Counted from the first letter of the stretch, positions 8,497 to 21,360 are shown. The stretch: 64,000 nt of DNA from Desulfovibrio piger (GCF_951793255.1 NZ_OX636706.1:1137001-1201000); one strand, 5' to 3'. Notes: generated by a model not told the origin, from the sequence alone. Made by a program: numbers and translations.

Positions 8497-10506
8497 TCAG
8501 CGGCGACGGCGCTTGGGGGGATCGTTGCTGTCGTTGGTCATGCCCGGCAGGGGGCCTGATACGGTGCCCAGCATCCTGCCGGCGGGCTGGGGCGCTTCCG
8601 GCGCCCTGTAGCCGGGCGCGGCGGTATCCGGCCCGAAAAGATATTCGTAGACTTTTTTGGCCACGGGGCCGGCCACGCTGGAACCGCCGCCACCGTGTTC
8701 CACCATGACGATGACCACATAGGTCTTGCCGTTCTTGCTGCCCCAGGTGGCGATCCAGGCATGGTCGCGGTGCAGGTAGGCCAGCTCCGCGGTGCGCAGG
8801 CGGCGGTCGTTGGCGGTCATCTTCAGTTTGGTCACCTGGGCCGTACCGGTCTTGCCGCCCATGTCGGCATTGTGGCGGCCCACCACCTTGGCGGTGCCGC
8901 CCCCGGCCGTGCGGCGCATGGCCTGGACCACGAAGCGCAGATGGCCCAGCTCGGCGGGGATGCGGCCGCGCACCTCGCGGGGGGCATCTTCCAGCAGCTG
9001 GGGCTTGAGCAGGTCGCCGCCGTTGAGCATGGCCGACACATAGACGGCCATCTGGATGGGCGTGACCAGAGTGAAGCCCTGACCGATGGAGGTGTTGAAC
9101 GTATCGCCGCGCACCCAGACCTGCTTGCGGTAGCGCTGCTTCCAGTCACGCGAGGGCACCAGGCCCGAACGCTCGTGGGGCAGGTCCACCCCGGTGGGGC
9201 GACCGAAGCCGCATTGCTTGGCAAAGGCCGAAATCTTGTCGATGCCCAGGCGTTCGGCCATGATGTAATAGTACACGTCGCAGGAGTTGATGAGCGACTG
9301 CTCCAGCGTCTGGCTGCCGTGCCCGCCGCGCCGCCAGCAGCGGAAGATCTGGTTGCCCAGCTTGGTCTGGCCGCCGCAGAAGACGGTCTCGCGGGGATCC
9401 ACGCCGTTCTCGAGGAAGAACACGGCCATGAGCAGCTTCCAGACAGAGCCCGGCGGGTAGACGCTCTGGATGACGCGGTTCTGCAAAGGATAGCGCTTGC
9501 TGGTGCGCAGGGCCTCCCAGTCGCGGCGGGAGATGCCCGCGGCAAACAGGTTGTTGTCGTAGGCCGGGGAGGTCACCAGCGCGCGCAGCTTACCGGTGTC
9601 CGGCTCCATGACCACCACGCAGCCCGCCTCGCCGGCAAGGGCGTCCCAGGCGGCCTGCTGCAGGTCGCGGTCCAGCGAAAGGGCCAGCTCCTGTCCGGCG
9701 CTGGGGGCCTCGCTCAGGCTCTTGGCCAGCATGCGCCCGTGGGCGTCCACTTCCATCTGGTACAGGCCCTTGTGGCCGCGCAGGCGCTTTTCCAGCTCCA
9801 GTTCCAGACCGGCTTTGCCCACCAGATCGCCCATGGCCAGATCGGGATCTTTCTCCATCTCGGCGCTGTTGGCTTCGGCCACATAGCCGAGCACGTGGGC
9901 GAAAAGGTCTTTTTCGGGATAGTGGCGGTTGGTGCGGACCATGATCTCCAGGCCGGGCCAGTTGACCAGCTCGGCCTCGATGCGGGCCACCTGGCCGAAA
10001 TCCAGACCGGAGACCAGCGGCAGGGCCTCGAAGGGCTTGGTCTTGAAGCGGTCCTGGTTGTAGCGGTTCTGGAGCTGCTCCAGCGGCGTGTCCGTCCACT
10101 GGCTGATCTGGGCCAGGGTGGCGGGGATGTCCGGGCAGTCCTCGCGGATGATGGCCAGGCCGTAGGCCGTGCGGTTGTCGGCCAGGATATTGCCGTGATC
10201 GTCGAAGATGCGGCCGCGCGGGGCGAAGATGCGCTCCGTGCGCAGGCGGTTTTTCTGGGCCTGTGTGGTCATCTCCGGCCCCAGATGGAGCTGGAGGTAC
10301 CAGAAGCGGGTGACGAAGACGAAAAAGAAGATGCCCACCAGCACCTGCAGGAGCAGGATGCCGCTGCGCGGCGGCTGGTAGCGTTCGCTTTCCACTTGTA
10401 TGGTCAGCCAGGAACGCCAGTTCTTGCGCTTGCGGCGGGGGGCCTCCGTCAGGGGAGAGGCCGGTTCCGGAGCGGCAGAGGGGAAGATACGCCTATTCTT
10501 CGTCAT
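8497..10506 (-). CDS. mrdA: Penicillin-binding protein 2 (peptidoglycan D,D-transpeptidase)
   Basis: 669 residues. A cytoplasmic tail is followed by a single membrane anchor (about residues 48-68, GILLLQVLVGIFFFVFVTRF) and a dimerisation domain (RIFAPRGRIFDDHGNILADN). The transpeptidase domain has the SxxK motif PPGSVWKL (Ser354, Lys357), the second motif in NSCDVYYY, and GGKTGTAQV. The C-terminus ends in a basic RRRR tail. It cross-links the glycan made by RodA during rod elongation and acts in the periplasm. Its start overlaps the 3' end of mreD by 14 bases. Confidence 0.96.
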   Translation of the reverse strand: MTKNRRIFPSAAPEPASPLTEAPRRKRKNWRSWLTIQVESERYQPPRSGILLLQVLVGIFFFVFVTRFWYLQLHLGPEMTTQAQKNRLRTERIFAPRGRIFDDHGNILADNRTAYGLAIIREDCPDIPATLAQISQWTDTPLEQLQNRYNQDRFKTKPFEALPLVSGLDFGQVARIEAELVNWPGLEIMVRTNRHYPEKDLFAHVLGYVAEANSAEMEKDPDLAMGDLVGKAGLELELEKRLRGHKGLYQMEVDAHGRMLAKSLSEAPSAGQELALSLDRDLQQAAWDALAGEAGCVVVMEPDTGKLRALVTSPAYDNNLFAAGISRRDWEALRTSKRYPLQNRVIQSVYPPGSVWKLLMAVFFLENGVDPRETVFCGGQTKLGNQIFRCWRRGGHGSQTLEQSLINSCDVYYYIMAERLGIDKISAFAKQCGFGRPTGVDLPHERSGLVPSRDWKQRYRKQVWVRGDTFNTSIGQGFTLVTPIQMAVYVSAMLNGGDLLKPQLLEDAPREVRGRIPAELGHLRFVVQAMRRTAGGGTAKVVGRHNADMGGKTGTAQVTKLKMTANDRRLRTAELAYLHRDHAWIATWGSKNGKTYVVIVMVEHGGGGSSVAGPVAKKVYEYLFGPDTAAPGYRAPEAPQPAGRMLGTVSGPLPGMTNDSNDPPKRRRR

Positions 10507-10963
10507 GCGAACATGCCAGGGGCCGCGTGGCCGTCAGAAGCAACCAGGCCACGGGCAGGTAAAGGGCCTGGATCAGGCTCCTGTCCAAAAATCCCTGCGG
10601 ATCGAAATGCACGGCATAGAGCGGGGAGAACAGCCAGCCCAGGCCGAAGCAGGCCCCGCCCAGGCAGATGGAGAGTAGCAGCACGAGGAAGAAGTTCCCC
10701 AGGCCCAGCAGCCAGCGCAGCAGGCGGTAGATCAGGCAGACCAGCGCGTACCAGACGATGGTGGCCCCGAAGGGGCTGGTGCCGATGCCTTCCTGCAGCA
10801 GGACGAAGAGCGGCAGCAGCCAGCAAAGGTTTTTGTAGTCCCTTTCCTGCAACAGGATGACCAGCCCCACCACCAGGGCATCGAGGCAGGGGACGAGGCT
10901 TTGCACGCAGATGCCCAGGGCCACGAAGCACAGCCACCAGAAGATGTTGCGCACGGCCTGCAT
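10493..10963 (-). CDS. mreD: Rod shape-determining protein MreD-like
   Basis: 156 residues, mostly hydrophobic, with about five membrane helices (e.g. IFWWLCFVALGICVQSLVPC, LCWLLPLFVLLQEGIGTS, FFLVLLLSICLGGACFGLGW). MreD proteins diverge strongly in sequence, so the call relies on size, topology and the position between mreC (3 bases upstream) and mrdA (14-base overlap). It would be the inner-membrane member of the MreBCD elongation complex. Confidence 0.85.
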   Translation of the reverse strand: MQAVRNIFWWLCFVALGICVQSLVPCLDALVVGLVILLQERDYKNLCWLLPLFVLLQEGIGTSPFGATIVWYALVCLIYRLLRWLLGLGNFFLVLLLSICLGGACFGLGWLFSPLYAVHFDPQGFLDRSLIQALYLPVAWLLLTATRPLACSHDEE

Positions 10964-10966
10964 GGG

Positions 10967-11857
10967 CTAGCGCTCCCTTTTGGGGTGCCGGGGCGGGCCC
11001 ACGAAGTCCGGGGCGGGCTCGCTGGGGCGCAGGGGCCGGTTGATGCCGCTGGGCTCCAGCAGCAGCACCTCTTCCAGACGGCGCACGTCCACCAGGGGCC
11101 GGGCCGTGACGGCCAGAAACTGGGTGGAGTCCGAGGGGGCCACGCTGTCCACGGTGGCCACGGGGATGCCCTTGGGATATTTGCCGTCCAGACCGGAGGT
11201 GATGAGGATCTCCCCGGCGGTCACCGGGGCGTCGCGTTCCACAAAGCCCACTTCCAGCGGCTGTTCCAGACCCTGTCCGCTCAGGATGCCGGCCGAGCGG
11301 CTCTGCTGGGCGAACACGGCGATGCGGCTGCCCGGGTCGGTGATGAGCAGGACCGTGGCGGCATGGGGGCTGGCCCGCAGCACGCGGCCCACAAGGCCCA
11401 TGTTGGTGACGATGGGGGTGCCGGGGCGGGCGCCCGAGGTGTAGCCCCGGTTGATGGTGATGCTGTCCTGGATGGCGTTGGGGCCCATGCGTCCGGCCAG
11501 GATGCGGGCGCCCACGGGCTTCCAGGCGCTGTCCACGGGCAGCTGCACCAGCTCGCGCAGCCGGGCCAGTTCCGCCAGATCCTCGCCGTGGGAGACGATG
11601 CGGGCCTGCAGTTCGGCCACCTGGGCGCGCAGGCGCTCGTTTTCTTCGCGCACGCCCACCAGATCCACATAGCGCCGCCAGGCGTCCATGACGCTGCCCT
11701 TGACGGAATCGAAGGTGCCCAGCACCGTGCCGCTCATCTCCAGGCCGACGTTGGCGGCGATGTCATCGAGCGTGTGCGTGCGCTGGTTCCAGGAATACAT
11801 GCCCAGAAACAGCACCAGAAGGCCGCCCGCCATGAGGAGAAAGCGTCGGAATGTCAC
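10967..11857 (-). CDS. mreC: Rod shape-determining protein MreC
   Basis: About 296 residues from GTG at 11857 (VTFRRFLLMAGG). A longer in-frame ATG at 11935 is rejected because it would translate through the intrinsic terminator at 11882-11925. After a membrane anchor (FLLMAGGLLVLFLGMY) there is a coiled coil (REENERLRAQVAELQARIVS), then the MreC beta-domain with GYTSGARPGTPIVTNMGLVG, LITDPGSRIAVF and ITSGLDGKYPKGIPVATV. It links MreB to PBP2 in the periplasm. The C-terminal tail is Pro/Arg-rich. Confidence 0.93.
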   Translation of the reverse strand: MTFRRFLLMAGGLLVLFLGMYSWNQRTHTLDDIAANVGLEMSGTVLGTFDSVKGSVMDAWRRYVDLVGVREENERLRAQVAELQARIVSHGEDLAELARLRELVQLPVDSAWKPVGARILAGRMGPNAIQDSITINRGYTSGARPGTPIVTNMGLVGRVLRASPHAATVLLITDPGSRIAVFAQQSRSAGILSGQGLEQPLEVGFVERDAPVTAGEILITSGLDGKYPKGIPVATVDSVAPSDSTQFLAVTARPLVDVRRLEEVLLLEPSGINRPLRPSEPAPDFVGPPRHPKRER

Positions 11858-11881
11858 AGTGGCACCCGTGAGAGCAGCAGG

Positions 11882-11925
11882 AAAAAAAAGGACGGCCGTG
11901 CCGGAAAAAGGCGACGGGCCGTCCT
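11882..11925 (-). terminator. Intrinsic terminator between mreB and mreC
   Basis: On the minus strand AGGACGGCC (11917-11925) pairs with GGCCGTCCT (11889-11897), followed by a run of eight T (plus-strand A 11882-11889). It should attenuate read-through from mreB, giving more MreB than MreC/MreD/PBP2. Confidence 0.85.
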
Positions 11926-11938
11926 GCACTTGCAAAGA

Positions 11939-13236
<1,298 letters not shown>

Positions 13237-14175
13237 ATGCTGCTTTGGCATACCCTGGCCACCTATTTCCGGCGCAAATACGGCGTCCGGGTGCAAAAAA
13301 TTCCACTGGATGCGGGCGCCACCTGCCCCAACCGGGACGGCACGCTCTCCGCGCGGGGCTGCATCTTCTGCAACGACAGCGGCTCCGGTTCCGGCATGGG
13401 CCTGCGCGGTCTCGACCTGCGCGCCCAGTGGGACGCCTGGTACACCAAGTACACCACCACGGACAGCGACCGCCTGTTCATGGCTTATCTGCAATCCTTT
13501 TCCAATACCTACGGCCCGGCCTCCCGGCTGGCGCATCTGCTGGAACAGGTGGCGGCCCTGCCCGGCTGCCGGGGCATCGCCGTAGGCACGCGGCCGGACT
13601 GCCTGGACGGGGAAAAGCTGGCCCTGCTGGCCGGCTGCGGGCTGGACGAGATCTGGCTGGAGCTGGGCCTCCAGACCTGTCGGGACGACACCCTGCGCCG
13701 CATCAACCGCGGGCACACGGCGCGTCAGGCCGAAGAGGCCGTACGCGCCGCGCTGGATGCCGGGCTGCTGGTCTGCGGGCACCTCATGGCCGGGCTGCCC
13801 GGCGAGGACGAGGACGATTTCCTCGACGGTGTGGACTGGGCCGTCTCGCTGGGCATGCAGGGCCTCAAGCTGCACAACGTCTATGTGCCGCAGGGCACGG
13901 AACTGGCCCGGCAGTGGCGGGCGGGCGGCTACCGTCCCCTTGCCCGGGACGAATATGTGGACATGCTGTGCGCCGCCCTGCCGCGCATCCCCTCCACCGT
14001 GGTCATGCAGCGCATCCAGGCCGACCCTGCGCCGGGCGAGCTGCTGGCCCCTGCCTGGGCCCTGGAAAAGCGCGGCATCATCACCGACCTGCGCCGTGCC
14101 CTGGCCGCCCGCGGCCTCTGGCAGGGCTGCCGCGCCGATGCCGCGGAGGCCCGGCCGGAGTGGTTCGGCGGGTAG
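13237..14175 (+). CDS. YhcC-type radical SAM protein (TIGR01212 family)
   Basis: 312 residues. The radical SAM cluster is CPNRDGTLSARGCIFC (Cys-x12-Cys-x2-Cys), the spacing used by the YhcC/TIGR01212 family rather than the common CxxxCxxC. Other family motifs are QSFSNTYGPASRL, GIAVGTRPDC, WLELGLQTCRDDTLRRINRG and GLPGEDEDDF. These proteins bind a 4Fe-4S cluster and SAM; a role in tRNA or RNA modification has been proposed for relatives but not settled. It is the only gene of its unit and is divergent from mreB. Confidence 0.9.
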   Translation: MLLWHTLATYFRRKYGVRVQKIPLDAGATCPNRDGTLSARGCIFCNDSGSGSGMGLRGLDLRAQWDAWYTKYTTTDSDRLFMAYLQSFSNTYGPASRLAHLLEQVAALPGCRGIAVGTRPDCLDGEKLALLAGCGLDEIWLELGLQTCRDDTLRRINRGHTARQAEEAVRAALDAGLLVCGHLMAGLPGEDEDDFLDGVDWAVSLGMQGLKLHNVYVPQGTELARQWRAGGYRPLARDEYVDMLCAALPRIPSTVVMQRIQADPAPGELLAPAWALEKRGIITDLRRALAARGLWQGCRADAAEARPEWFGG

Positions 14176-14334
14176 GGGACAGGAACGTTTTTTTGAGGGG
14201 CTGGGAACTATGGTGCTGTGACCGCGGTCTCCGGGAAGGGGAAGGTGAACAGACCGGGAGCGCCAGGCCATCGGGGAGATAGCATGCGGGGCAGGCCGCC
14301 CCGCAGACAGGCAGGCAATGGGCCGTGCCCTTCC

Positions 14335-14363
14335 TTGCGAACGGACGGGCTTTCTGGCATACT
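14335..14363 (+). promoter_or_regulatory. Candidate sigma70 promoter for coaX
   Basis: TTGCGA (14335-14340) and CATACT (14358-14363) have a 17-base spacer and lie about 50 bases before the coaX start. A GC-rich hairpin (GCGGGGC/GCCCCGC near 14285-14303) lies just upstream. Confidence 0.45.
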
Positions 14364-14415
14364 TTCTGCCTGCGGATTCCTGTGCGCGGGGCATCTGTTC
14401 CCCAAGGAGTATGAC

Positions 14416-15204
14416 ATGCAGCCAGAGCTTCTTCTTTTCGACATCGGCAATACCTGCATCAAGGTCGGTCTGGCCGACTCCCGGGGGGTGATGACCTCCT
14501 ACAATCTGCGCACGGACCCCGCCCAGACCTCGGACAGTCTGGGCCTGACCCTGCTGGAGCTGCTGCGCCACGCCGGTGCCGGGCCCCGTTTCACGGCCTG
14601 TGTGGCCTCGTCGGTGGTGCCGGGTTTCGATCCCCTGTTGCGTGAAGCCGTCCAGCGCTATCTGGGCTGCCCCCTGTGGATGGTGCCGCAGGACATGCCC
14701 ATCCCCCTGCAGAACCATTACGAGCGCCCGCAGGAAGTGGGCGCCGACCGCCTGGTGGGCGCCTATGAGGCGCGCCGTCTGCATCCCGGCCCGGAATCCC
14801 TCATCGTGGTGGACTTCGGCACGGCCGTCACCTTTGACTGCATCAGCGGCAATGCCTACCTCGGCGGCCTGATCTTTCCCGGCCCGCGCACGGCCATCTC
14901 GGCCCTGGCGCGCGAAACGGCCCAGCTGCCCCGCGTCAACCTGGACGTGGACGCCCTGGAGCCCGCGCCCGGCCGCAGCACGTCGGTGAGTATCCAGCAC
15001 GGTCTGGTCTTCGGCTTCGCCTGCATGGTGGAAGGCCTGACGCAGCGCCTGAAAAAGGGTCTGCCCGGTGACTGCCTGGTGCTGGCCACGGGCGGCTTTG
15101 CCCCGTCCATCGCGCGCATCAGCCCCGACGTCTTCGATGCCGTGCTGCCCTCGCTCTTGCTGGAGGGCCTGCGCCGCCTGTATTACGAACGTCACCCCTA
15201 TTGA
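14416..15204 (+). CDS. coaX: Type III pantothenate kinase
   Basis: 262 residues from ATG 14416, with AAGGAG at 14404-14409. The ASKHA-fold motifs are clear: LLFDIGNTCIKVGL (phosphate loop), ERPQEVGADRLVGAYEARR, VVDFGTAVTFDCI and GGLIFPGPRTAISAL. It phosphorylates pantothenate, the first step of coenzyme A synthesis. Type III enzymes need a monovalent cation and are not inhibited by CoA (family knowledge). It precedes eno by 207 bases; hairpins at 15244-15270 and 15301-15321 lie between them. Confidence 0.95.
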   Translation: MQPELLLFDIGNTCIKVGLADSRGVMTSYNLRTDPAQTSDSLGLTLLELLRHAGAGPRFTACVASSVVPGFDPLLREAVQRYLGCPLWMVPQDMPIPLQNHYERPQEVGADRLVGAYEARRLHPGPESLIVVDFGTAVTFDCISGNAYLGGLIFPGPRTAISALARETAQLPRVNLDVDALEPAPGRSTSVSIQHGLVFGFACMVEGLTQRLKKGLPGDCLVLATGGFAPSIARISPDVFDAVLPSLLLEGLRRLYYERHPY

Positions 15205-16713
<1,509 letters not shown>

Positions 16714-16756
16714 TCCGGCGGGCGCAGGCACGGCCTGCCGTCATCCGTATTCCCGA

Positions 16757-16780
16757 GGGGGCCGCAAGGCCCCCTTTTTT
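16757..16780 (+). terminator. Intrinsic terminator of eno
   Basis: GGGGGCC (16757-16763), GCAA tetraloop, GGCCCCC (16768-16774), then six T (16775-16780). Confidence 0.92.
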
Positions 16781-16806
16781 ATGCGGCAGGGAAAGCTTGC
16801 CGGACA

Positions 16807-16841
16807 AAAGCGCCGCCTTCATCAAGAGAGGGCGGCGCTTT
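16807..16841 (-). terminator. Intrinsic terminator of the EAL-protein gene
   Basis: AAAGCGCCGCC (16807-16817) is the inverted copy of GGCGGCGCTTT (16831-16841), with T-runs at the ends on both strands. It lies about 70 bases after the stop of the minus-strand gene. Confidence 0.7.
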
Positions 16842-16907
16842 GCATTTGGGGGAGGGGCGTCAGACGGAGCCCTTCTCCGTCGGAGAAGAGGCCTCCGGAG
16901 CATGTGG

Positions 16908-19900
16908 CTATTTTCGCTCCAGTTCGTGGGCATCCACGTAGGCGTCGAAGGTCTCCAGATCCATGGGCGGGGAGAAGAGATAGCCCTGTCCGTACTTGCA
17001 GTGCGAGGCAAGGAGCTTTTGCAGCTGATCTTCGGTCTCCACGCCCTCGCAGAGGATCTCGATGCCGAGGCGGCGGGCCATGTCCACGAGCGAGGAAATG
17101 ATGATCCAGACCGAGCGCTGCTTTTCCTGCCCGAGGGCCAGGAGGGCCCGGTCCAGCTTGATGGTGTCGAAGCCGAAGGAATGCAGCATGGCCATGGAGG
17201 AATAGCCCTTGCCGAAGTCGTCGAGGCTCAGGCCGATGCCCGCACGGCGCAGGGCATCAAGGGTGCGGATGAAGGCTTCTTCATCCAGACAGGCCATGCT
17301 TTCCGTGACCTCCACATGCAGCAGGTGGGCGGGAACATCGTGGCGGGCCGCGATGCCGAGGACGGTCTCGACATAGTTGTCGTGGAAGAACAGGGCCTTG
17401 GACTGGTTGATGCTGATGGGGGGCACCTTTTTGCCTTCGTCCAGGCGGCGGCGTATCCAGGCGCAGACCGTATCCAGGACAAAGAGGTCCAGTTCGCGGA
17501 TGAAGCCGTTCTGCTCGAACAGGGGGATGAATTCGTCGGGATAGACCATCTTCCCGTCCGGGCCCTGCCAGCGGATGAGGGCCTCGGCCCCGATCAGTCT
17601 CCTGTCCGCAAGGCAGACCTGGGGCTGCATGAAGACGGTGAACTCCCCGTGTTCCAGGGCGTTGACCATGCGGTTCTCGATGTCGTTGGCCTTGAGCTGC
17701 CGGGCCCCGATGAGCTCGTTGTAGATCAGGAACTGCGAGCGGTAGCCGCCGGAAGCGATACTGGCTTCCGCCGTTTCGGCATAGAGCAGATAACGGGAGA
17801 CGAAGCTCATGGATTCGTTGATGTTTTTTCCCGTCCCCGACGTGGGCTGCGGTTCGTGTTCTTCCATGTCGGCGTCGTTGCGGATGACGTACACGCCGCA
17901 GGAGAAGCTCACCGGGCGCTGGTACAGCTTGCGGGCCATGTCCGCGACGCTGCACAGCTCTTCCATGCGCTGGGTGAAGCTCGTCTCGTCAGGGCATTTC
18001 CAAAGCAGGAGATACCGTCCCGAGCCGCTGTAGGCGGCCAGTTCCCCCTGACGGCTGCGCAGGGCGAACTCGCGGTTGCAGAAGCGGATCAGGCTGTCCC
18101 CGGTGCGCAGGCCGCAGGCCCGGTTGATGAGCTTGAGCTTGCGGATGTTGATGGTGGACAGATAGTAACGCCGCGGGTCCTTTTGCAGGATCTTGGCCGC
18201 ATCCATAAGGAATCTGGCCCGGTTGGGGCTCTGCGTCACGGGATCGGTGAGCGCCGCCGCGCGGAGATCGGTCAGACGCCGCCTGTTGTGGCGCATGACG
18301 AGGAGCATGATCAGGCCCAGCAGCAGGCCCAGACCGCAGAGCGTCTCCACCAGGTTCCGGCGCAGGAAACGGCGGATGACGTCCAGCAGGGAATCCGGCG
18401 CGACGGAAAGGAGCAGGGCGTCGATGGTGGCCGTGGTGGTGGAGGTGATGACCTTGTCCAGCACGGAAGTCACGAGGGGCGAGGCATGGGGCGAGATGCC
18501 CAGTACCATGGGATACATGGCCCGGGTGGGGAGCAGGAGCCCGTCCTTGGGCGGATCGTCCTGGAGGGCAGCGGCGGGATAGGGCCAGAGGTAAACGTCC
18601 ACTTCCCCTTTCTCAAAAGCTTTGCGGCAGGCGTCGATATTGGGGAAGATCTTGGGGATGTCCTCGGGGTAGGCGCTCTGGTAGGCCAGCATCACGCTGC
18701 GCATCTCGCGGGTGAAGCCCACCGTGCAGGACTGGCCGGGGATATTTTTGTCATGGAGCCGGCCCACCACCGTGATGGGCGCGTTATAGAAGGGCCTGCC
18801 CGAAAAGATGTTCTGGCTGCGCAGGAAGGAAAGCTGGGGATAGACGTCGGGCATGATGTCCGCCGTACCGTCGGCCAGCGCCTTGAGACAGGCGTCATAG
18901 GAAGGCTGGGGAAGGAATTCGAAACGGATGCCGCTCTGGCGTTCCAGCATCTTCAGGAAGGCATAGAGGAAATTGCCCCCGAATTCGGGGTCCATCATGT
19001 CCTGTTCGCGGCTGTAGGCCACGCGGATGGCGGGCTTGGTGGCCAGCCACCGGCATTCGGACCGGGTGAAGACCACGGGCACGTCCGAGGAGATGTTGAG
19101 ATAACTGTCGTACAGGCGGGCCAGATAGCTGGGATGATTCAGGAGGATCTGGAGCATGGCCTCGTTGAGGGGAGCCATGACCTCCATATCGTCCTTGCGG
19201 GTGACGAAGAAGAAAGGATCCGTGGAGATGGTGGCCACCACCTTGGTACCATTGCCGCGCAGCACACCGTCCACATAGCCGTCGATGCGGCCTTCGGCCA
19301 GGGCCTGGGCCATCTCGTAACTTTCCTCAAAAAAAACGGGGGTGAACGAAAAGCCGTTCTGTGCCGCGAAACGCGTCATCACGACATATTGCTGGGAATC
19401 GTTGAAAAAGCCGATGCGCATGCCGTTGAACGCATCGAGATCCATGTAATATATGTCGCTCATGCTGGAGACATGCAGACAGGTGTTCTCGTATCCGGCA
19501 CGCAGTTTGGAAAAGCTGTAGAGCCGGGAACGCTCGGGCGTGAAGCTGATGCCGCAGGAAAGGTCGATGGTGCCGTCGTCCAGGCGCTGGGCCAGCTCGT
19601 CGAAGCGGATCTTGACCCACTTGTATTCCCATCCCGTATAGCGCGAGATGGCCGTGAGCAGGGCCACGGCAAGCCGGAAAGGTGTTCCCCTTCACCTTCG
19701 AAAACGCCGTGCTGGTCGAAATAGCCCACACGGATGATCTTGGATGCTTTATAATTGGCGGCGATGTCTTCGGGAGAGAAAAAATGGAAAGTCGTCCTGT
19801 TCAGGGGCAGGCTCGTTTCCGCCTGGACCGGGCTTTTCCCGGAGGCGGCGGCGAGAGCTCCCTGGGGAACGGGCAGGAGCAGGCAAAGCAGGAAAAGCAG

Positions 19901-19915
19901 CAAAGTTCGGAGCAT
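16908..19915 (-). pseudogene. Tandem periplasmic-binding-domain / degenerate GGDEF / EAL signalling protein, single frameshift
   Basis: The gene begins at ATG 19915 with a signal peptide ([23 protein letters not shown] cleavage). It enters a solute-binding-type domain ([18 protein letters not shown]), then loses frame near 19674-19675. Restoring one G to the GG there gives [18 protein letters not shown] and joins a 919-residue open frame, for about 1000 residues in all. Domains: SBP_bac_3 (about 45-280), a second SBP_bac_3 (about 295-510, KPAIRVAYSREQD), membrane helix (about 517-540), GGDEF with SGSGR instead of GGDEF (about 632), and an EAL domain with intact GAEALIRW, EVTES, DDFGKGYSS, EGVET and GQGYLFSP. 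It would be a c-di-GMP phosphodiesterase controlled by a periplasmic ligand. The frameshift may be real or a sequencing error. Confidence 0.8.
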
Positions 19916-20069
19916 GGTACGTTCTCACATCATGCCGCCGCATCGGAGACATGGCATCACGGCAGGGACTTCCCGGGGACGGGAAGGGCCGTTCAAAGCA
20001 TGAATGTACAACGCATCATGCTCGGAGCGCAAGACGCTTCGGGGCCTATGGGTCAGGGATATCGCGGAC

Positions 20070-20098
20070 TTGAGCTTGCCGCGCTCCCGGAGTATACT
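20070..20098 (+). promoter_or_regulatory. Candidate sigma70 promoter for folD
   Basis: TTGAGC (20070-20075) and TATACT (20093-20098) are spaced by 17 bases, about 50 bases upstream of the folD ATG. Confidence 0.6.
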
Positions 20099-20149
20099 CC
20101 GCCCCTTCCACGCGCCGGCCCCGGCGCCAACGTCAGCCACGAGGTCGCC

Positions 20150-21004
20150 ATGATCCTTATTGATGGAAAGCAGACTGCCCGCGACATCCGCGCGGAACTC
20201 AAGGCCCAGGTGGAGGCCGCTGTGTCGGCCGGCCGCCGCGCTCCCGGCCTGGCCGTGATCCTGGTGGGAGAAGATCCCGCATCGCAGGTCTACGTGCGCA
20301 ACAAGGAACGTGCCTGCGCCGAGGCGGGCATCCTTTCCTTCCCCTACCGTCTGCCTGCCGATACCACGCAGGAGGCCCTGCTGGCCCTCATCGCCGAGCT
20401 CAACGGCCGTGACGACGTGGACGGCATCCTTCTGCAGCTGCCCCTGCCCAAACATCTTTCCGCCTCCGCCTGCCTGCTGGCCATCGACCCGGCCAAGGAT
20501 GTGGACGGCTTCCATCCCGAGAACGTGGGGCGCCTTTCCCTCAACCTGCCCGGCATGGTCTCGTGCACGCCGGCGGGCGTCATCGAGCTGCTGCGCCGCT
20601 ACAACCTGCCCACCCGCGGCAAGAAGGCCGTGGTGCTGGGCCGTTCGGACATCGTGGGCAAGCCCCTGGCCCTGCTGCTGGCCCGTCCCGGCGAATTCGG
20701 CGATGCCACGGTGACCCTGTGCCACTCCCGCACGCCCGATCTGGCGGCGGAATGCCGCAGCGCGGATTTCCTCTTCCTGGCCATCGGCCGCCCGCGCATG
20801 ATCACGGGCGACATGGTCCGCGAAGGCGCGGTGATCATCGATGTGGGCATCAACCGTACGGACGACGGCCTGTGCGGCGACGCGGACTTCGAATCCGTGA
20901 GCGGGAAGGCCGCGGCCATCACGCCCGTGCCCGGCGGCGTGGGCCCCATGACCATCGCCATGCTGCTGAAGAACACCGTCCAGGCCTGGGAAGGCCGTGC
21001 GTAA
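20150..21004 (+). CDS. folD: Bifunctional methylenetetrahydrofolate dehydrogenase / methenyltetrahydrofolate cyclohydrolase
   Basis: 284 residues from ATG 20150, preceded by GAGG; longer in-frame extensions have no FolD similarity. Motifs: [20 protein letters not shown] (catalytic Lys), [51 protein letters not shown] and [16 protein letters not shown]. It interconverts methylene-, methenyl- and formyl-tetrahydrofolate in one-carbon metabolism in the cytoplasm. It has its own promoter and terminator. Confidence 0.97.
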   Translation: MILIDGKQTARDIRAELKAQVEAAVSAGRRAPGLAVILVGEDPASQVYVRNKERACAEAGILSFPYRLPADTTQEALLALIAELNGRDDVDGILLQLPLPKHLSASACLLAIDPAKDVDGFHPENVGRLSLNLPGMVSCTPAGVIELLRRYNLPTRGKKAVVLGRSDIVGKPLALLLARPGEFGDATVTLCHSRTPDLAAECRSADFLFLAIGRPRMITGDMVREGAVIIDVGINRTDDGLCGDADFESVSGKAAAITPVPGGVGPMTIAMLLKNTVQAWEGRA

Positions 21005-21038
21005 CGGCCCGCTCGCGGCATAAACCTGACTTGTATTG

Positions 21039-21073
21039 GGGGAAGGAAGCATCCTGCGTCCTTCCCCTTTTTT
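21039..21073 (+). terminator. Intrinsic terminator of folD
   Basis: GGGGAAGGA (21039-21047) pairs with TCCTTCCCC (21059-21067), followed by six T. The rest of the 21005-21360 gap shows no supported gene. Confidence 0.88.
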
Positions 21074-21360
21074 CGTCCTGCCGGTCATCCCTGGCGGATG
21101 GGGTACTGTGCTGCTGTTGCTTCGATACCCGTGATGTCCGGCCGTCTGCGGAGGGCCCGTCTTCCCTGCTGCCGGTTTGTCCGCAAGGCCGGGGGGGCGC
21201 TGCGGCGGACAGGCGGAGGAAGCCTGTGTTGCAGGGCGGGACATGCCGGATGGCCTGCGTACAGTGCGGCACAAGACAAGGAACGTACTCTGGCCGTGGT
21301 AGACACGGCCGCGTCCCCGAAAGGCGGGACGCCGGCAAATAAGAAGGAAGGAGACGCATC

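Noticed and set aside
924..10860. Very long open frames on the strands opposite coaBC, gap, mrdA and their neighbours (e.g. 1847-4648 minus, 5209-7212 plus, 8695-10860 plus)
   Set aside because: They are rich in Gly/Ala/His/Arg/Pro, have no family similarity and lie antisense to well-recognised genes; they arise from GC-rich third positions.
11858..11935. N-terminal extension of MreC to ATG 11935
   Set aside because: It would run through an intrinsic terminator and adds residues without MreC similarity.
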